A stretch of 64,000 nucleotides of DNA from Acidovorax sp. SRB_14 (GTDB taxonomy: Bacteria > Pseudomonadota > Gammaproteobacteria > Burkholderiales > Burkholderiaceae_C). Of the stretch, positions 44,918 through 53,757 are shown piece by piece (the first letter of the stretch is position 1; every line of letters starts with the position of its first letter). The notes under the pieces were generated by a model. It did no database searches. It had not been told where the DNA came from and saw only the letters and a list, made by a program, of their open reading frames with translations. Both the position numbers and the translations under genes were made by a program. The DNA lies in NCBI RefSeq assembly GCF_012932145.1, contig NZ_MWOK01000001.1, forward strand, positions 62,001-126,000, read 5' to 3'.

Positions 44918-46285
44918 ATGGCCCACGCCGCACGCTGGCTGTATTCGGCCCTTGCCTGGGCCGCCCAGCCGCTGCTGCGGCGCAAGCTGCGCCGCCGCGC
45001 CGTGGCCGAGCCCGGCTACGCCCGCCATGTCGGGGAGCGCTTTGGCCGCTACCCGCCGCAGCTCGACAGCCTGGCGCCCGGGGGCAGCAGCGACCCGGAC
45101 GCCCGCCTGGTCTGGATCCACGCCGTCTCGCTGGGCGAGACGCGCGCTGCCGCGATCCTGCTGGCCGAGTTGCGCCGGCAGCGGCCCGGCATGCGCTTGC
45201 TGCTCACGCACGGCACCGCCACCGGCCGCGCCGAGGGCGAAAAGCTGCTGCATCCCGGCGACCTGCAGGTCTGGCAGCCCTGGGATACGCCCGCGGCCGT
45301 GGCACGCTTTCTGCGCCAGTTCCGCCCGGCCATCGGCATCCTGATGGAAACCGAGGTCTGGCCCAACCTGGTGGCAGGCTGCCGGCGGCGTGGCATCCCG
45401 CTGGTGCTGGCCAATGCGCGGCTCAGCGACAAATCGCTGCGCCAGGCCCGGCGCATGGCCTGGCTGGCGCGCCCCGCCTATGCCGCGCTGGCCGCCGTCT
45501 GGGCGCAGACCGAGGCCGATGCCGCGCGCCTGCGCAGCCTCGGCGCGTCGGTGCAGGGCGTGTTCGGCAACCTTAAGTTCGACGTCGTGCCCGATGCCGC
45601 CCAGCTGGCCCAGGGCCGGCAGTGGCGCGCGCAGTCGCCACGCCCCGTCGTGCTGCTGGCCAGCAGCCGCGAGGGCGAAGAAGCGATGTGGCTGGAAGAA
45701 ATTCAGCCAAAACGGGCTCTGGCCCAGTCTGCACCAGCGTGTGCAGCTATCGATAGCGAAGCACGGCTGTCCTCTGCCGCCGTGCAGTGGCTGATCGTGC
45801 CGCGCCACCCGCAGCGCTTTGACACCGTGGCCCAGCTGCTGCGCGACGCGGGCCTGGTCGTCTCGCGCCGCAGCCACTGGGCTACGCAGCCCGAGGGCGC
45901 CGATGTCTGGCTGGGCGACTCGCTGGGCGAGATGGCGCTCTACTACGGCCTGGCCGATGTGGCGCTGCTGGGCGGCAGCTTTGCGCCGCTGGGCGGGCAA
46001 AACCTGATCGAGGCCGCCGCCTGCGCCTGTCCCGTGGTGCTGGGGCCGCACACCTTCAACTTTGCCGAGGCGGCCGAGCTGGCCTGCGCGGCCGGCGCCG
46101 CCGAACGCGTGGCCGACCTGGGGCAGGGCGTGGAAGCGGCCTGCGCGCTGGCGCTCGATGCGCCGCGCCTGGACCGTGCCCGTGCCCAGGCCGCAGGCTT
46201 TGCGCGCACCCACCGCGGCGCCGCCCAGGCCACGGCGGCGGCCGTGGCAGCCCTGCTGGCCGCTGCAGCCACCGATAAATCGTAA
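44918..46285 (+). CDS. waaA: 3-deoxy-D-manno-octulosonic acid transferase (WaaA/KdtA)
   Basis: Inner-membrane Kdo transferase of 455 residues that adds Kdo to lipid IVA in LPS synthesis. N-terminal membrane anchor, HAVSLGETRAA, the catalytic-region ETEVWPNL, IVPRHPQRF and the C-terminal GGSFAPLGGQNLIEAAACA are typical. Between residues about 258 and 285 an insertion (PKRALAQSAPACAAIDSEAR) interrupts a region usually shorter; it coincides with a degenerate dispersed repeat. The final codons and stop lie within a sequence matching the MITE terminal repeat. Confidence 0.95.
   Translation: MAHAARWLYSALAWAAQPLLRRKLRRRAVAEPGYARHVGERFGRYPPQLDSLAPGGSSDPDARLVWIHAVSLGETRAAAILLAELRRQRPGMRLLLTHGTATGRAEGEKLLHPGDLQVWQPWDTPAAVARFLRQFRPAIGILMETEVWPNLVAGCRRRGIPLVLANARLSDKSLRQARRMAWLARPAYAALAAVWAQTEADAARLRSLGASVQGVFGNLKFDVVPDAAQLAQGRQWRAQSPRPVVLLASSREGEEAMWLEEIQPKRALAQSAPACAAIDSEARLSSAAVQWLIVPRHPQRFDTVAQLLRDAGLVVSRRSHWATQPEGADVWLGDSLGEMALYYGLADVALLGGSFAPLGGQNLIEAAACACPVVLGPHTFNFAEAAELACAAGAAERVADLGQGVEAACALALDAPRLDRARAQAAGFARTHRGAAQATAAAVAALLAAAATDKS
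45697..45760 (-). repeat. Degenerate copy of the dispersed palindromic repeat inside waaA
   Basis: On the plus strand CAAAACGGGCTCTGGCCC, then CACCAGCGTGTGCAGCTAT and CGATAG keep the block order of the reverse-complemented repeat (caaaa, GGGCTCTGGCGCTT, AGCG, CAGCTAT, GATAG). It encodes about 20 in-frame residues that are extra relative to usual KdtA. Confidence 0.5.
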
Positions 46286-46294
46286 ACACGTTCC
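46273..46294 (+). repeat. Solo end of the MITE-like element across the waaA stop
   Basis: This 22-bp stretch is identical at 19 of 22 positions to the outer end of the element at 40283-40304 and shares CGTAAACACGTTC exactly. The waaA TAA stop (46283-46285) is inside it. No second end is found nearby, so it is either a solo remnant or an excision scar. Confidence 0.65.
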
Positions 46295-46373
46295 AAAGTG
46301 CCCGCCCGCCACGTCCGGGCGAGAATGAACGCCTTTGCCTGACTGCGGCCGCTCCCGCGCGGCCACGCCATCC

Positions 46374-47966
46374 ATGACCCGTGCCCCCCTGTTCCGCATC
46401 CACCTGCGCAGCCTGATCCTGCTGCTGGCCACCGTCAGCGCGGCCCTGACCCTGGCCAACGGCCTGTATGCGAGCTACACCGTGCAGCGCCAGCAGCTGA
46501 TCGACAACGCGCTCGAGAGCAACCGCGTCTATGCGCGCAAGCTGGCGGACTCGGTCGAGGGCTTTCTGCAGTCTGCCCAGCAGCAGCTGGCCTACAGCGC
46601 CGGCGTGGTGGCCGAGCGGTTTGGCGACGAGGGCCTGTTGGCGGACGAGGCCGAGCGCCTGCGCCTGCAGACGAACAGCTTCAATTCGGTGCTGTTCGCG
46701 GACGACGGCGGCTGGGTGCGCGCGACCTCTCCCGAAACGCTGCAGCTCAAGGGCCGCCAGCTGCACTCCCCCGGCATCGAGGAAGCGCTGCGCGTGCGCA
46801 GCCCCACTGTCAGCCTGCCCTACCTGGCGCAGACCGGCAACCTGCTGGTGTTCATCTCCCACCCGGTCATCGACCGCGCCGGGCGCTACCACGGCTTGGT
46901 GGGCGGCAGCATCTACCTCAAGCAAACCAGCATCCTGCACAGCCTGCTGGGCGAGCATTACTACCGCGACGGCTCCTACCTGTACGTCGTCGACCACAGC
47001 CGGCGCCTGATCTACCACCCCGACGCGGCGCGCCTGGGGCAACAGGTGGCCGGCAACGCGGTCATCGACGCCGTTCTGCGCAGCGAGCCCGGAGAGCAGC
47101 GTGTGGTCAACAGCCTGGGGGTCGACATGCTGGCCGGCTATGCCCCCGTTGCGACGGCCGGCTGGGGCGTGGTGGCGCAGCGCCCCGTCGCGTCCGCGCT
47201 GTCGGCGCTCGATGGGCTGATGCAGGGCGTGCTCTACAAGACGCTGCCGCTGGCGGCCGTGCTGATGGGCCTGATCTGGTGGTCGGCCTGGCTGATCGCC
47301 CGGCCGCTGTGGCAGCTGGCGGACGGGGCGCGCCACATGGACCGTGCAGGCACGGCAGACAGTCTGCGCCACGTGCGCTCGTGGTATTTCGAGACCTCGG
47401 AACTGCGGCGGGCCATGCTGGTGGGGGTCAACCTGCTGCACCAGAAGATCGGCAAGCTGCACCGCGACGTGCGCACCGACCCGCTGACCGGCCTGGACAA
47501 CCGCCGGGGCCTGGACCTGTCGCTGGCGCTGTGGCAGGCCGAGCAACGGCCGTTTGCCGCTGTGGCCCTCGATGTCGACCATTTCAAGCAGGTCAACGAC
47601 ATCCATGGGCACGATGCCGGCGACCTGGTGCTGCAGCGCCTGGCCGAGCTGATGCGCAGCTGCTCGCGCGAGCAGGACGTGCTGTGCCGGCTGGGCGGCG
47701 AAGAGTTCGTGATGCTGCTGCCCGACGTGGCGCCCGCGGCGGCCGAGCAGGTGGCGCAGCGGCTGCGCCAGCTGGTGGAGCGCACGTCCATCCTGCCCGT
47801 GGGCCAGATCACCATCTCGCTAGGCGTGGCGCAGTGGCCGCTGCACGTGGGCGAGGCGGCGCAGGTGCTCAAGGCGGCAGACCAGGCGCTGTACCGGGCC
47901 AAGCACACCGGCCGCAACCGCGTGGTGCTGGCGGGCCAGGAAGAAGAGACCGCTGGCGTGCGATAG
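46374..47966 (+). CDS. Diguanylate cyclase with periplasmic Cache sensor
   Basis: A 530-residue membrane protein: TM1 near residues 12-32, a double-Cache-like periplasmic region (about 35-285, FISHPVIDRAGRYHGLVGG), TM2 near 290-312, a linker, and a GGDEF domain with active site GGEEF at about 439-443. Inhibitory-site REQD lies five residues before it, so product inhibition by c-di-GMP is expected. The ATG at 46374 was chosen for a normal N-terminus; a start 13 codons earlier is possible. It is followed directly by a dispersed repeat. Confidence 0.93.
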   Translation: MTRAPLFRIHLRSLILLLATVSAALTLANGLYASYTVQRQQLIDNALESNRVYARKLADSVEGFLQSAQQQLAYSAGVVAERFGDEGLLADEAERLRLQTNSFNSVLFADDGGWVRATSPETLQLKGRQLHSPGIEEALRVRSPTVSLPYLAQTGNLLVFISHPVIDRAGRYHGLVGGSIYLKQTSILHSLLGEHYYRDGSYLYVVDHSRRLIYHPDAARLGQQVAGNAVIDAVLRSEPGEQRVVNSLGVDMLAGYAPVATAGWGVVAQRPVASALSALDGLMQGVLYKTLPLAAVLMGLIWWSAWLIARPLWQLADGARHMDRAGTADSLRHVRSWYFETSELRRAMLVGVNLLHQKIGKLHRDVRTDPLTGLDNRRGLDLSLALWQAEQRPFAAVALDVDHFKQVNDIHGHDAGDLVLQRLAELMRSCSREQDVLCRLGGEEFVMLLPDVAPAAAEQVAQRLRQLVERTSILPVGQITISLGVAQWPLHVGEAAQVLKAADQALYRAKHTGRNRVVLAGQEEETAGVR

Positions 47967-47970
47967 AGGA

Positions 47971-48022
47971 AAATAGGCTATAAACGCTCGCCAGTAAAGC
48001 GTTGGGTGCTATCAATTAAGTA
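47971..48022 (+). repeat. Dispersed palindromic repeat after the diguanylate cyclase
   Basis: AACGCT (47983-47988) and AGCGTT (47998-48003) with AATAGGCTAT before and GGGTGCTATCAATT after. It occupies the spacer five bases after the cyclase stop. Confidence 0.7.
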
Positions 48023-48063
48023 GTTATGGCGCCCGCAGCCAGCGCCCCACCAGGAGTTCTGCC

Positions 48064-49236
48064 ATGACCCACCTGCGCACGCGCGCCGTCCACGCCGGCC
48101 AGCACCCCGACCCCCACAGCGGGGCCATCACCACGCCCATCACGCAAAGCACGGCGTTCGACTACGGCACGTTGGCGCAGGGCGCCGCGCTGTTTGCGGG
48201 GACGGCCGAGGGCTACCGCTACAGCCGCTTCGGCAACCCCACGGTGGCGGCGCTGGAGGCCAAGGTGGCCGACCTCGAAGGGGCGCCCGCGGCAGTGGCG
48301 TTCGCCAGCGGCACGGCGGCCACGTCGGCGGTGGTGCTGGGCCTGTTGAGCCCGGGCGACGAGATCGCTTTTCTCGGGCCGCTGTATGGCGGCACCGAGG
48401 CGCTCTTTCGGTCGATGGGCGAGCGCTGGGGCCTCCGCGCGGTCGATGCCACCCAGCAGGGCCTGGCCGCCAGCCTCACCCCGGCCACGCGCCTGGTGTG
48501 GGTCGAAACGCTGACCAACCCCGACCTGCGCCTGCACGACCTGGCCGAGGTGGTTGCCTTGGCGCGCGCACGCGGCCTGACCACGGTGGCCGACAACACC
48601 TTTTGCACGCCCTGCCTGCTGCGCCCGCTCGAACTCGGCATCGACCTGGTGCTGCACTCCATGACCAAGTACCTGGGCGGCCACGGCGACGCCACGGGCG
48701 GCGTGGTCGCGGGGGCCGCGCCGCTGGTTGCCGCCGTGCGCAAGACCGGCCTGGCGCATGTGGGCGGCAACCTCGCGCCACAGGAGGCTTTCCTGTTCCT
48801 GCGCGGCATCAAGACGCTGCCGCTGCGCATGGCGGCGCACTGCGCGGGGGCGGCCGCAGTGGCCGATTTTCTGGCGGCGCACCCGACCGTGCGCGCCGTG
48901 CACTACCCCGGCCTGCCCACCCACCCGCAGCATGCGCTGGCGCAGCGCCTGCTGCAGGGCGGGTTTGGCGGCATGGTGGGCTTCGAGCTGGCGCGCAACG
49001 AGCGCGCGGCGGCCGCCGCCGTGCTCGACGCGCTGCAGCTGTTTGCGCAGGCCGTGTCCTTGGGCGATGTTGACAGCCTGGCCTGCCACCCCGCGTCGAC
49101 CACGCACAGCGCGCTCGGTGCCGAGCTGCGCGCGGCCCATGGCATCAGCGAGGGCTTCATCCGCCTGAGCGTGGGCATCGAGCACCCCGACGATCTGATC
49201 GCCGACCTGGCGCGCGCGCTGCAGCATGCCGTTTGA
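48064..49236 (+). CDS. Trans-sulfuration family PLP enzyme (Cys/Met metabolism)
   Basis: A 390-residue fold-type I PLP enzyme. YRYSRFGNPT, AFASGTAA, the PLP lysine in SMTKYLGGHGD and SLACHPASTTH place it in the cystathionine gamma-synthase/beta-lyase/methionine gamma-lyase group. The GGHGD context recalls methionine gamma-lyase and O-acetylhomoserine enzymes, but the cysteine that marks methionine gamma-lyase is a glycine here (PLYGGTEALF). Substrate is left open. No partner genes of methionine synthesis adjoin it. Confidence 0.88.
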   Translation: MTHLRTRAVHAGQHPDPHSGAITTPITQSTAFDYGTLAQGAALFAGTAEGYRYSRFGNPTVAALEAKVADLEGAPAAVAFASGTAATSAVVLGLLSPGDEIAFLGPLYGGTEALFRSMGERWGLRAVDATQQGLAASLTPATRLVWVETLTNPDLRLHDLAEVVALARARGLTTVADNTFCTPCLLRPLELGIDLVLHSMTKYLGGHGDATGGVVAGAAPLVAAVRKTGLAHVGGNLAPQEAFLFLRGIKTLPLRMAAHCAGAAAVADFLAAHPTVRAVHYPGLPTHPQHALAQRLLQGGFGGMVGFELARNERAAAAAVLDALQLFAQAVSLGDVDSLACHPASTTHSALGAELRAAHGISEGFIRLSVGIEHPDDLIADLARALQHAV

Positions 49237-49402
49237 GACCTGCGGTAAATGTTCCTGTTGCGTGACACTTTGGCGCGGCCGGCGTAGGCTGTAGCCCTGT
49301 GCGGGTGGTGCATGCGGTGCCGGCGCCCCCCTTTGCGCGTGGAGTGCTGTGCGGCAGGACCGCCGGCAGGGTGCGGCGCCGCGTCTCTCACAGGAGCGTG
49401 CC

Positions 49403-50968
49403 ATGAGTGATACCGACCCCCCCTTGCCGGGCGACGACTTCGCCCAGGGCGTAGCCCTGGAGCGCATTCCGCCCAACGACAGGCTGCTGGGCCATGCCCA
49501 CGGCGAGGCCGTGCTCCTGGTGCGCCGGGGTGATGAAGTGTTTGCCGTGGGCGCCACGTGCACGCACTATGGCGGGCCTTTGGCCGAGGGCCTGCTGGTG
49601 GGCGAGACGGTGCGCTGCCCGTGGCACCACGCGGCCTTCAGCCTGCGCACAGGCGAGGCGCTGCGCGCGCCAGCGCTGGACGGCATCGCGTGCTGGCCGG
49701 TGGAGCTGCGCGAGGGCAAGGCCTATGTGACCGGCAAGCGCCTGCCCGCGCCCACGCGCCAGCTGCCCGCCCATCGGGGTCTGCCCCCGTCCATCGTGAT
49801 CGTCGGCGGTGGCGCGGCCGGCCACGCGGCCGCCGAAACGCTGCGCAGCGAAGGCTATGCCGGCCCTGTCACGCTGCTCAGCGCCGACGCGGCGCTGCCC
49901 TGCGATCGGCCCAATCTGTCCAAGAATTACCTTGCCGGCACGGCGCCGGCCGAGTGGCTGCCACTGCGCTCGGCCGGCTTCTACCGGGAGCACGACATCG
50001 ACCTGCGCCTGGGCACGCGCGTGGCGCGCATCGACGTGGCGCAGCGCCATTTGCTGCTCGGCGATGGCAGCCGGGTGGCGTATGGCGCGCTGCTGCTGGC
50101 GACCGGTGCCGAGCCGGTGCGGCTGTCCATTCCCGGCGCCGAGCTGCCGCATGTCCACTGCCTGCGCACGCAGGCCGACGGCGAGACGCTGGCCACTGCG
50201 GCCCAGAACGCGCAGCGCGCCGTGGTGATTGGTGCCAGCTTCATCGGCCTGGAGGTGGCCGCGTCGCTGCGCGCGCGCAACATAGAAGTGCACGTAGTGG
50301 GGCGCGAAACCTGTTTGATGGAGAAGGTGCTGGGGCCGCAGGTGGGCCGCTACCTGCAGGCCCTGCACGAGCAGCACGGTGTGGTGTTCCATCTGGGCTC
50401 CGAGCCGGCGCGCATCGGTGCGAATGAAGTGCTCTTGGGCAACGGCGATAAGCTGGCCGCCGACCTGGTGGTGGTCGGCATTGGCGTACGCCCGGCACTG
50501 GATCTGGCCGAGCAGGCGGGCCTTGCCGTCGACCACGGTGTGCTGGTCGATGACTATTTGCAGACCAGCGTGCGGGGCATTTTTGCCGCGGGCGACATCG
50601 TGCGCTGGCCCGACGCCCTGAGCGGCGAGCGCATCCGCGTCGAGCACTGGGTGGTGGCCGGGCGCCAGGGCCAGACCGCCGCGCGCAACCTGCTGGGGCG
50701 GCGCGAGCGCTACGACGCCGTGCCGTTTTTCTGGACCGAGCAATACGACTTTGGCCTGGCCTATGTGGGCCACGCCGAGCGTTTTGACGAAGCCGCCATC
50801 GACGGCGACCTGGACGCGCAGGACTGCACCGTCACCTACCGGCGCGGCGGTCGGACCCTGGCGGTGGCCACGGTCCACCGGGATCTGGCGGGCCTGCGCG
50901 CCGAGGTGGAGCTCGAACGCACCCTGGCGGCCCACCGTGCGGCGGCGGCCGAAAAGGCGCTGCCATGA
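49403..50968 (+). CDS. Rieske-domain FAD-dependent NAD(P)H oxidoreductase
   Basis: A 521-residue fusion: an N-terminal Rieske [2Fe-2S] domain with ligands Cys53, His55, Cys72 and His75 (CTHYGG ... CPWHH), then a two-dinucleotide-fold reductase (GGGAAGHAAAETL near 133, GASFIGLEVAASL near 275, and FAD-binding GIFAAGDIV). The layout is that of AIF-like ferredoxin reductases (AIFL). It probably moves electrons from NAD(P)H to a ferredoxin or quinone. Good AGGAG site. The DUF488 gene starts within its stop (ATGA). Confidence 0.92.
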   Translation: MSDTDPPLPGDDFAQGVALERIPPNDRLLGHAHGEAVLLVRRGDEVFAVGATCTHYGGPLAEGLLVGETVRCPWHHAAFSLRTGEALRAPALDGIACWPVELREGKAYVTGKRLPAPTRQLPAHRGLPPSIVIVGGGAAGHAAAETLRSEGYAGPVTLLSADAALPCDRPNLSKNYLAGTAPAEWLPLRSAGFYREHDIDLRLGTRVARIDVAQRHLLLGDGSRVAYGALLLATGAEPVRLSIPGAELPHVHCLRTQADGETLATAAQNAQRAVVIGASFIGLEVAASLRARNIEVHVVGRETCLMEKVLGPQVGRYLQALHEQHGVVFHLGSEPARIGANEVLLGNGDKLAADLVVVGIGVRPALDLAEQAGLAVDHGVLVDDYLQTSVRGIFAAGDIVRWPDALSGERIRVEHWVVAGRQGQTAARNLLGRRERYDAVPFFWTEQYDFGLAYVGHAERFDEAAIDGDLDAQDCTVTYRRGGRTLAVATVHRDLAGLRAEVELERTLAAHRAAAAEKALP

Positions 50969-51363
50969 GTGCCCGCATTCCCGCCAGCCATGTACGGATC
51001 AAGCGCGCCTACGAGCCGCCGGCGCCCGAAGACGGCATGCGCATTCTGATCGACGGGCTGTGGCCGCGCGGCGTCAAGAAAGAGGCCCTGGCGCTGGACC
51101 AGTGGAACAGGGAGCTGGCCCCGAGCACCGAACTGCGCCAGTGGTTTGGCCACGACCCGGCGCGCTGGGCGGAATTCCAGCGGCGCTACACCGCCGAGTT
51201 GCAGCCCCACGCCGGGCAGGTCGACGCCCTGCGCACGCTGGCGCGCAAAGGGCCGCTGACGCTGGTGTACGGCGCGCACGACGAGGCGCACAACAACGCT
51301 GTGGTGGTGCGGGCGCTGCTGCTGGCGCCGTCCATTGGCCCATCGCGCGCACGGCCGCCCTGA
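50965..51363 (+). CDS. DUF488 (YeaO-like) protein
   Basis: A 132-residue DUF488 protein with the family motifs RIKRAYEPP, ILIDGLWPRGVKKE, WNRELAPSTELRQWFGHDP and LTLVYGAHDEAHNNAVV. Biochemical function is unknown. It overlaps the Rieske-FAD reductase by four bases and precedes two AhpD-like genes, which suggests a role in redox or stress chemistry. Confidence 0.88.
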   Translation: MSARIPASHVRIKRAYEPPAPEDGMRILIDGLWPRGVKKEALALDQWNRELAPSTELRQWFGHDPARWAEFQRRYTAELQPHAGQVDALRTLARKGPLTLVYGAHDEAHNNAVVVRALLLAPSIGPSRARPP

Positions 51364-51406
51364 GCGGGAAGGGCGCCACGCCGCAGGCAGTTTTCAGGAG
51401 ATCCCG

Positions 51407-51886
51407 ATGAAACAACGAATCAACTACCAAAAAGCCGCGCCCGGTGCCTTCCAGGCCATGCAGGGATTGGAAAAATATGTGCGCCAGTCGGGGCTGGAGC
51501 CGGCACTGCTGGAGCTGGTGAAGACGCGCGTCTCGCAGATCAACGGCTGTGCGTATTGCCTGGATATGCACACCCAGGACGCGCGCGCCGCCGGCGAGAC
51601 GGAGCAGCGCCTGTACCTGCTGGCGGCATGGCGCGAAACGGGCTTGTATTCGGAATGCGAGCGCGCTGCGCTGGCCTGGGCCGAGGCCGTGACGCAGCTG
51701 GCCGGACACGGCGTTCCGGATGCCGTATACGACGAAGTGCGCAGCCAGTTTGAGGAAAAAGCCCTGGTGGACCTGACGCTCGCCATCGTTGCCATCAACG
51801 GTTGGAACCGGCTGGCCGTGTCGTTTGGCGTGCAGGCCGGAAGCTACCGGCCGCCTGGCGAGCACGCCAGCGGTGCACAGCATTGA
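51407..51886 (+). CDS. AhpD-like carboxymuconolactone decarboxylase-family protein (1)
   Basis: A 159-residue all-alpha protein with the AhpD active site Cys48-x2-Cys51-x3-His55 (GCAYCLDMH), used as a thiol-dependent peroxidase or peroxiredoxin reductase. The typical start TRVSQING precedes it. AGGAG site eight bases before the ATG. It lies 43 bp after DUF488 and 50 bp before a second family member. Confidence 0.9.
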   Translation: MKQRINYQKAAPGAFQAMQGLEKYVRQSGLEPALLELVKTRVSQINGCAYCLDMHTQDARAAGETEQRLYLLAAWRETGLYSECERAALAWAEAVTQLAGHGVPDAVYDEVRSQFEEKALVDLTLAIVAINGWNRLAVSFGVQAGSYRPPGEHASGAQH

Positions 51887-51936
51887 GCCGCTGGGTGCGT
51901 GCCCGTTCCGTTTTTTCCCCTGCAAGGAGTCTTCCA

Positions 51937-52290
51937 ATGGACGAACCTCTCTATCCCCATGCCGGCGCGGAAGTGGCGCGCAAGCGCCGCGAATTGGCGC
52001 CCCAGCCGCTCGCCGCCTTCCAGGCCTTCAGCGCCAGCGTGTTCGCCGACGGCGCGCTGCCGGGCAAGGCCAAGCAGTTGATTGCCGTGGCGGTGGCCCA
52101 TGTCACCCAGTGCCCGTACTGCATTCGCGGCCACACGCAGGCGGCGCTGAAGGCGGGCGCCACCGAGCAGGAAATCATGGAAGCGATCTGGGTGGCCGCC
52201 GAAATGCGCGCCGGCGCGGCCTATGCCCACTCGGCGCTGGCCATCGACACCCTGCTGCATGCCCACCCGCAGCCGGCGCCCGCCGGCTGA
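51937..52290 (+). CDS. AhpD-like carboxymuconolactone decarboxylase-family protein (2)
   Basis: A 117-residue paralogue with active site Cys59-x2-Cys62-x3-His66 (QCPYCIRGH) and the downstream EQEIMEAIWVAAEMRAGAAY (read in parts EQEIMEAIW, AAEMRAG). It is shorter than its neighbour and of a different subfamily (YurZ/TdsD-like), so this is not a simple recent duplication. AAGGAG precedes the ATG. Confidence 0.9.
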   Translation: MDEPLYPHAGAEVARKRRELAPQPLAAFQAFSASVFADGALPGKAKQLIAVAVAHVTQCPYCIRGHTQAALKAGATEQEIMEAIWVAAEMRAGAAYAHSALAIDTLLHAHPQPAPAG

Positions 52291-52329
52291 GCGGCACCAC
52301 GGGCAGTGCACAGCAAAAGGGCCGCGCGC

Positions 52330-52385
52330 TATTGATTCAATAGCTTTTGGGGCATGCTGGGTAAGCGTTACGGCGTGTTTTTGAC
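52330..52385 (-). repeat. Dispersed palindromic repeat overlapping the tolC stop (degenerate)
   Basis: AATAGCTTTTGG, GCTGGGTAAGCGTTA and TTTTTGACC retain the outer blocks of the family, but the first stem arm is decayed. The tolC stop codon (52368-52370) is within the copy. Confidence 0.6.
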
Positions 52386-53702
52386 CAAAAGTGCCTCGAT
52401 GGCCTGCAGGTCGCCTTCCTGCAAGATGCCGGCCGACTGGCGCAGCTTGAGCGTGCCCAGCAGCACGTTGTAGCGCGCCTGCGCCAGGTCGCGCTTGGTC
52501 TGGTAGAGCTGGCTTTGCGCGTTGAGCACGTCGATGTTGATGCGCACGCCGACCTGGTAGCCCAGCTTGTTGGCGTCCAGCGCGCTTTGGCTGGACTGTT
52601 CGGCCGCTTCCAGCGCTTTGACCTGGCTCTCGCCCGACTGCACACCGAAGAACGCGGCGCGGGTGTTCTGCGCGACGGTGCGGCGCAGGTCTTCCAGATC
52701 GGCGCGGGCCTTTTCTTCGAGCGCCAGCGTTTCCTTGACGCGGTTTTGCACTGCAAAGCCGGCAAACAGCGGAAGGTTCAGCGCAACGCCAACGCTGGTG
52801 CTGTTGGTTCGGCTGTTGACGCCGGGCAGGGTGAGCGTGCCATTGGGCGTGCGCTGCACGTTGTAGCCGGCCTGCAGGTCCACGGTGGGCAGGTGGCCGG
52901 TTTCGGCTTTCTTCGTTTCGAGGCGCGCGACGTCGAGCGCAATGGCGGCCTGGCGCACCAGCGGCTGGGCGTCCACTGCCTGCTGCACCCAGGTGCCCAC
53001 GTCGCTGGGCTGCAGAGCAGGCAGGGGCAGCGGCTGTGCCAGGGGCAGCGGCGCGGTGCCGCTCTGGCCCACCAGTTGGTCAAGGGCGAGTTTCTTCACG
53101 CGCAGATCGTTCTCGGCCGCGATTTCCTGGGCGATGACGAGGTCATAGCGCGCCTGGGCCTCGCGCGTGTCGGTGATGGTCGACGTGCCCACCTCGAAGT
53201 TGCGCTTGGCGGCGGCCAACTGTTCGGACACGGCGGCCTTTTGCGCCTGCACGAACGTGAGCGTGTCTTGCGCCGCCAGCACATCGAAGTAGCCCTGGCT
53301 CACGCGCACCAGCAGGTCTTGCGTGACGGCGTCGAGCTGCGCCTGCGCCACGTCGATGCCGCGCAGGCCCTGCTGCAGTGTGATGCGGTTGGCGGGCCGG
53401 TACAGCGGCTGCGTGGCGTTGATGCCGGCATTCTGCGTGGTCATCCCCAAGCTCATGGCGCGCGGATTGATCTCGGTCTGGGCGCGCGTCACACCGGCGG
53501 ACAGTGCGGCACTGGGCAGCAGGCCGGCGCGCGCCTGCGCGGCGCGGCTCACCGACGCATCGAGCTGCGCCTTGGCCGACTGCCACGGCGCGTCGTAGCC
53601 GCGCGCCGACTCCAGCAGCTGCAGGAGGCTTTGGGCCTGGGCGGGGGCAGCAAGAGCAGCGCCCAGCGCCAGGGTCAGTGGAAGGTGCCGGAGCAGGTGC
53701 AT
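52368..53702 (-). CDS. tolC: TolC-family outer-membrane channel
   Basis: Outer-membrane exit duct of 444 residues, trimeric with beta-barrel and long coiled coils. Signal peptide 1-23 (ending APAQAQ), two structural repeats of the OEP family, INATQPLYR and GYQVGVRINIDVLNAQSQLY near the second half. It ends a minus-strand series containing a TetR regulator, MFP and RND pump, so it is the likely third component of that pump. The ATG at 53702 gives a proper signal peptide. The stop is inside a dispersed repeat. Confidence 0.93.
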   Translation of the reverse strand: MHLLRHLPLTLALGAALAAPAQAQSLLQLLESARGYDAPWQSAKAQLDASVSRAAQARAGLLPSAALSAGVTRAQTEINPRAMSLGMTTQNAGINATQPLYRPANRITLQQGLRGIDVAQAQLDAVTQDLLVRVSQGYFDVLAAQDTLTFVQAQKAAVSEQLAAAKRNFEVGTSTITDTREAQARYDLVIAQEIAAENDLRVKKLALDQLVGQSGTAPLPLAQPLPLPALQPSDVGTWVQQAVDAQPLVRQAAIALDVARLETKKAETGHLPTVDLQAGYNVQRTPNGTLTLPGVNSRTNSTSVGVALNLPLFAGFAVQNRVKETLALEEKARADLEDLRRTVAQNTRAAFFGVQSGESQVKALEAAEQSSQSALDANKLGYQVGVRINIDVLNAQSQLYQTKRDLAQARYNVLLGTLKLRQSAGILQEGDLQAIEALLVKNTP

Positions 53703-53757
53703 GGAGGTGTCCTTGGGGGGAAAGCTGCGCAAAGGGAAGGCAAGAAAAGGATGCGGC

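Noticed and set aside
43475-46459. 994-codon minus-strand frame opposite phosphomannomutase and waaA
   Set aside because: The plus-strand genes match known families throughout, and the antisense product has the low-complexity composition of a shadow frame.
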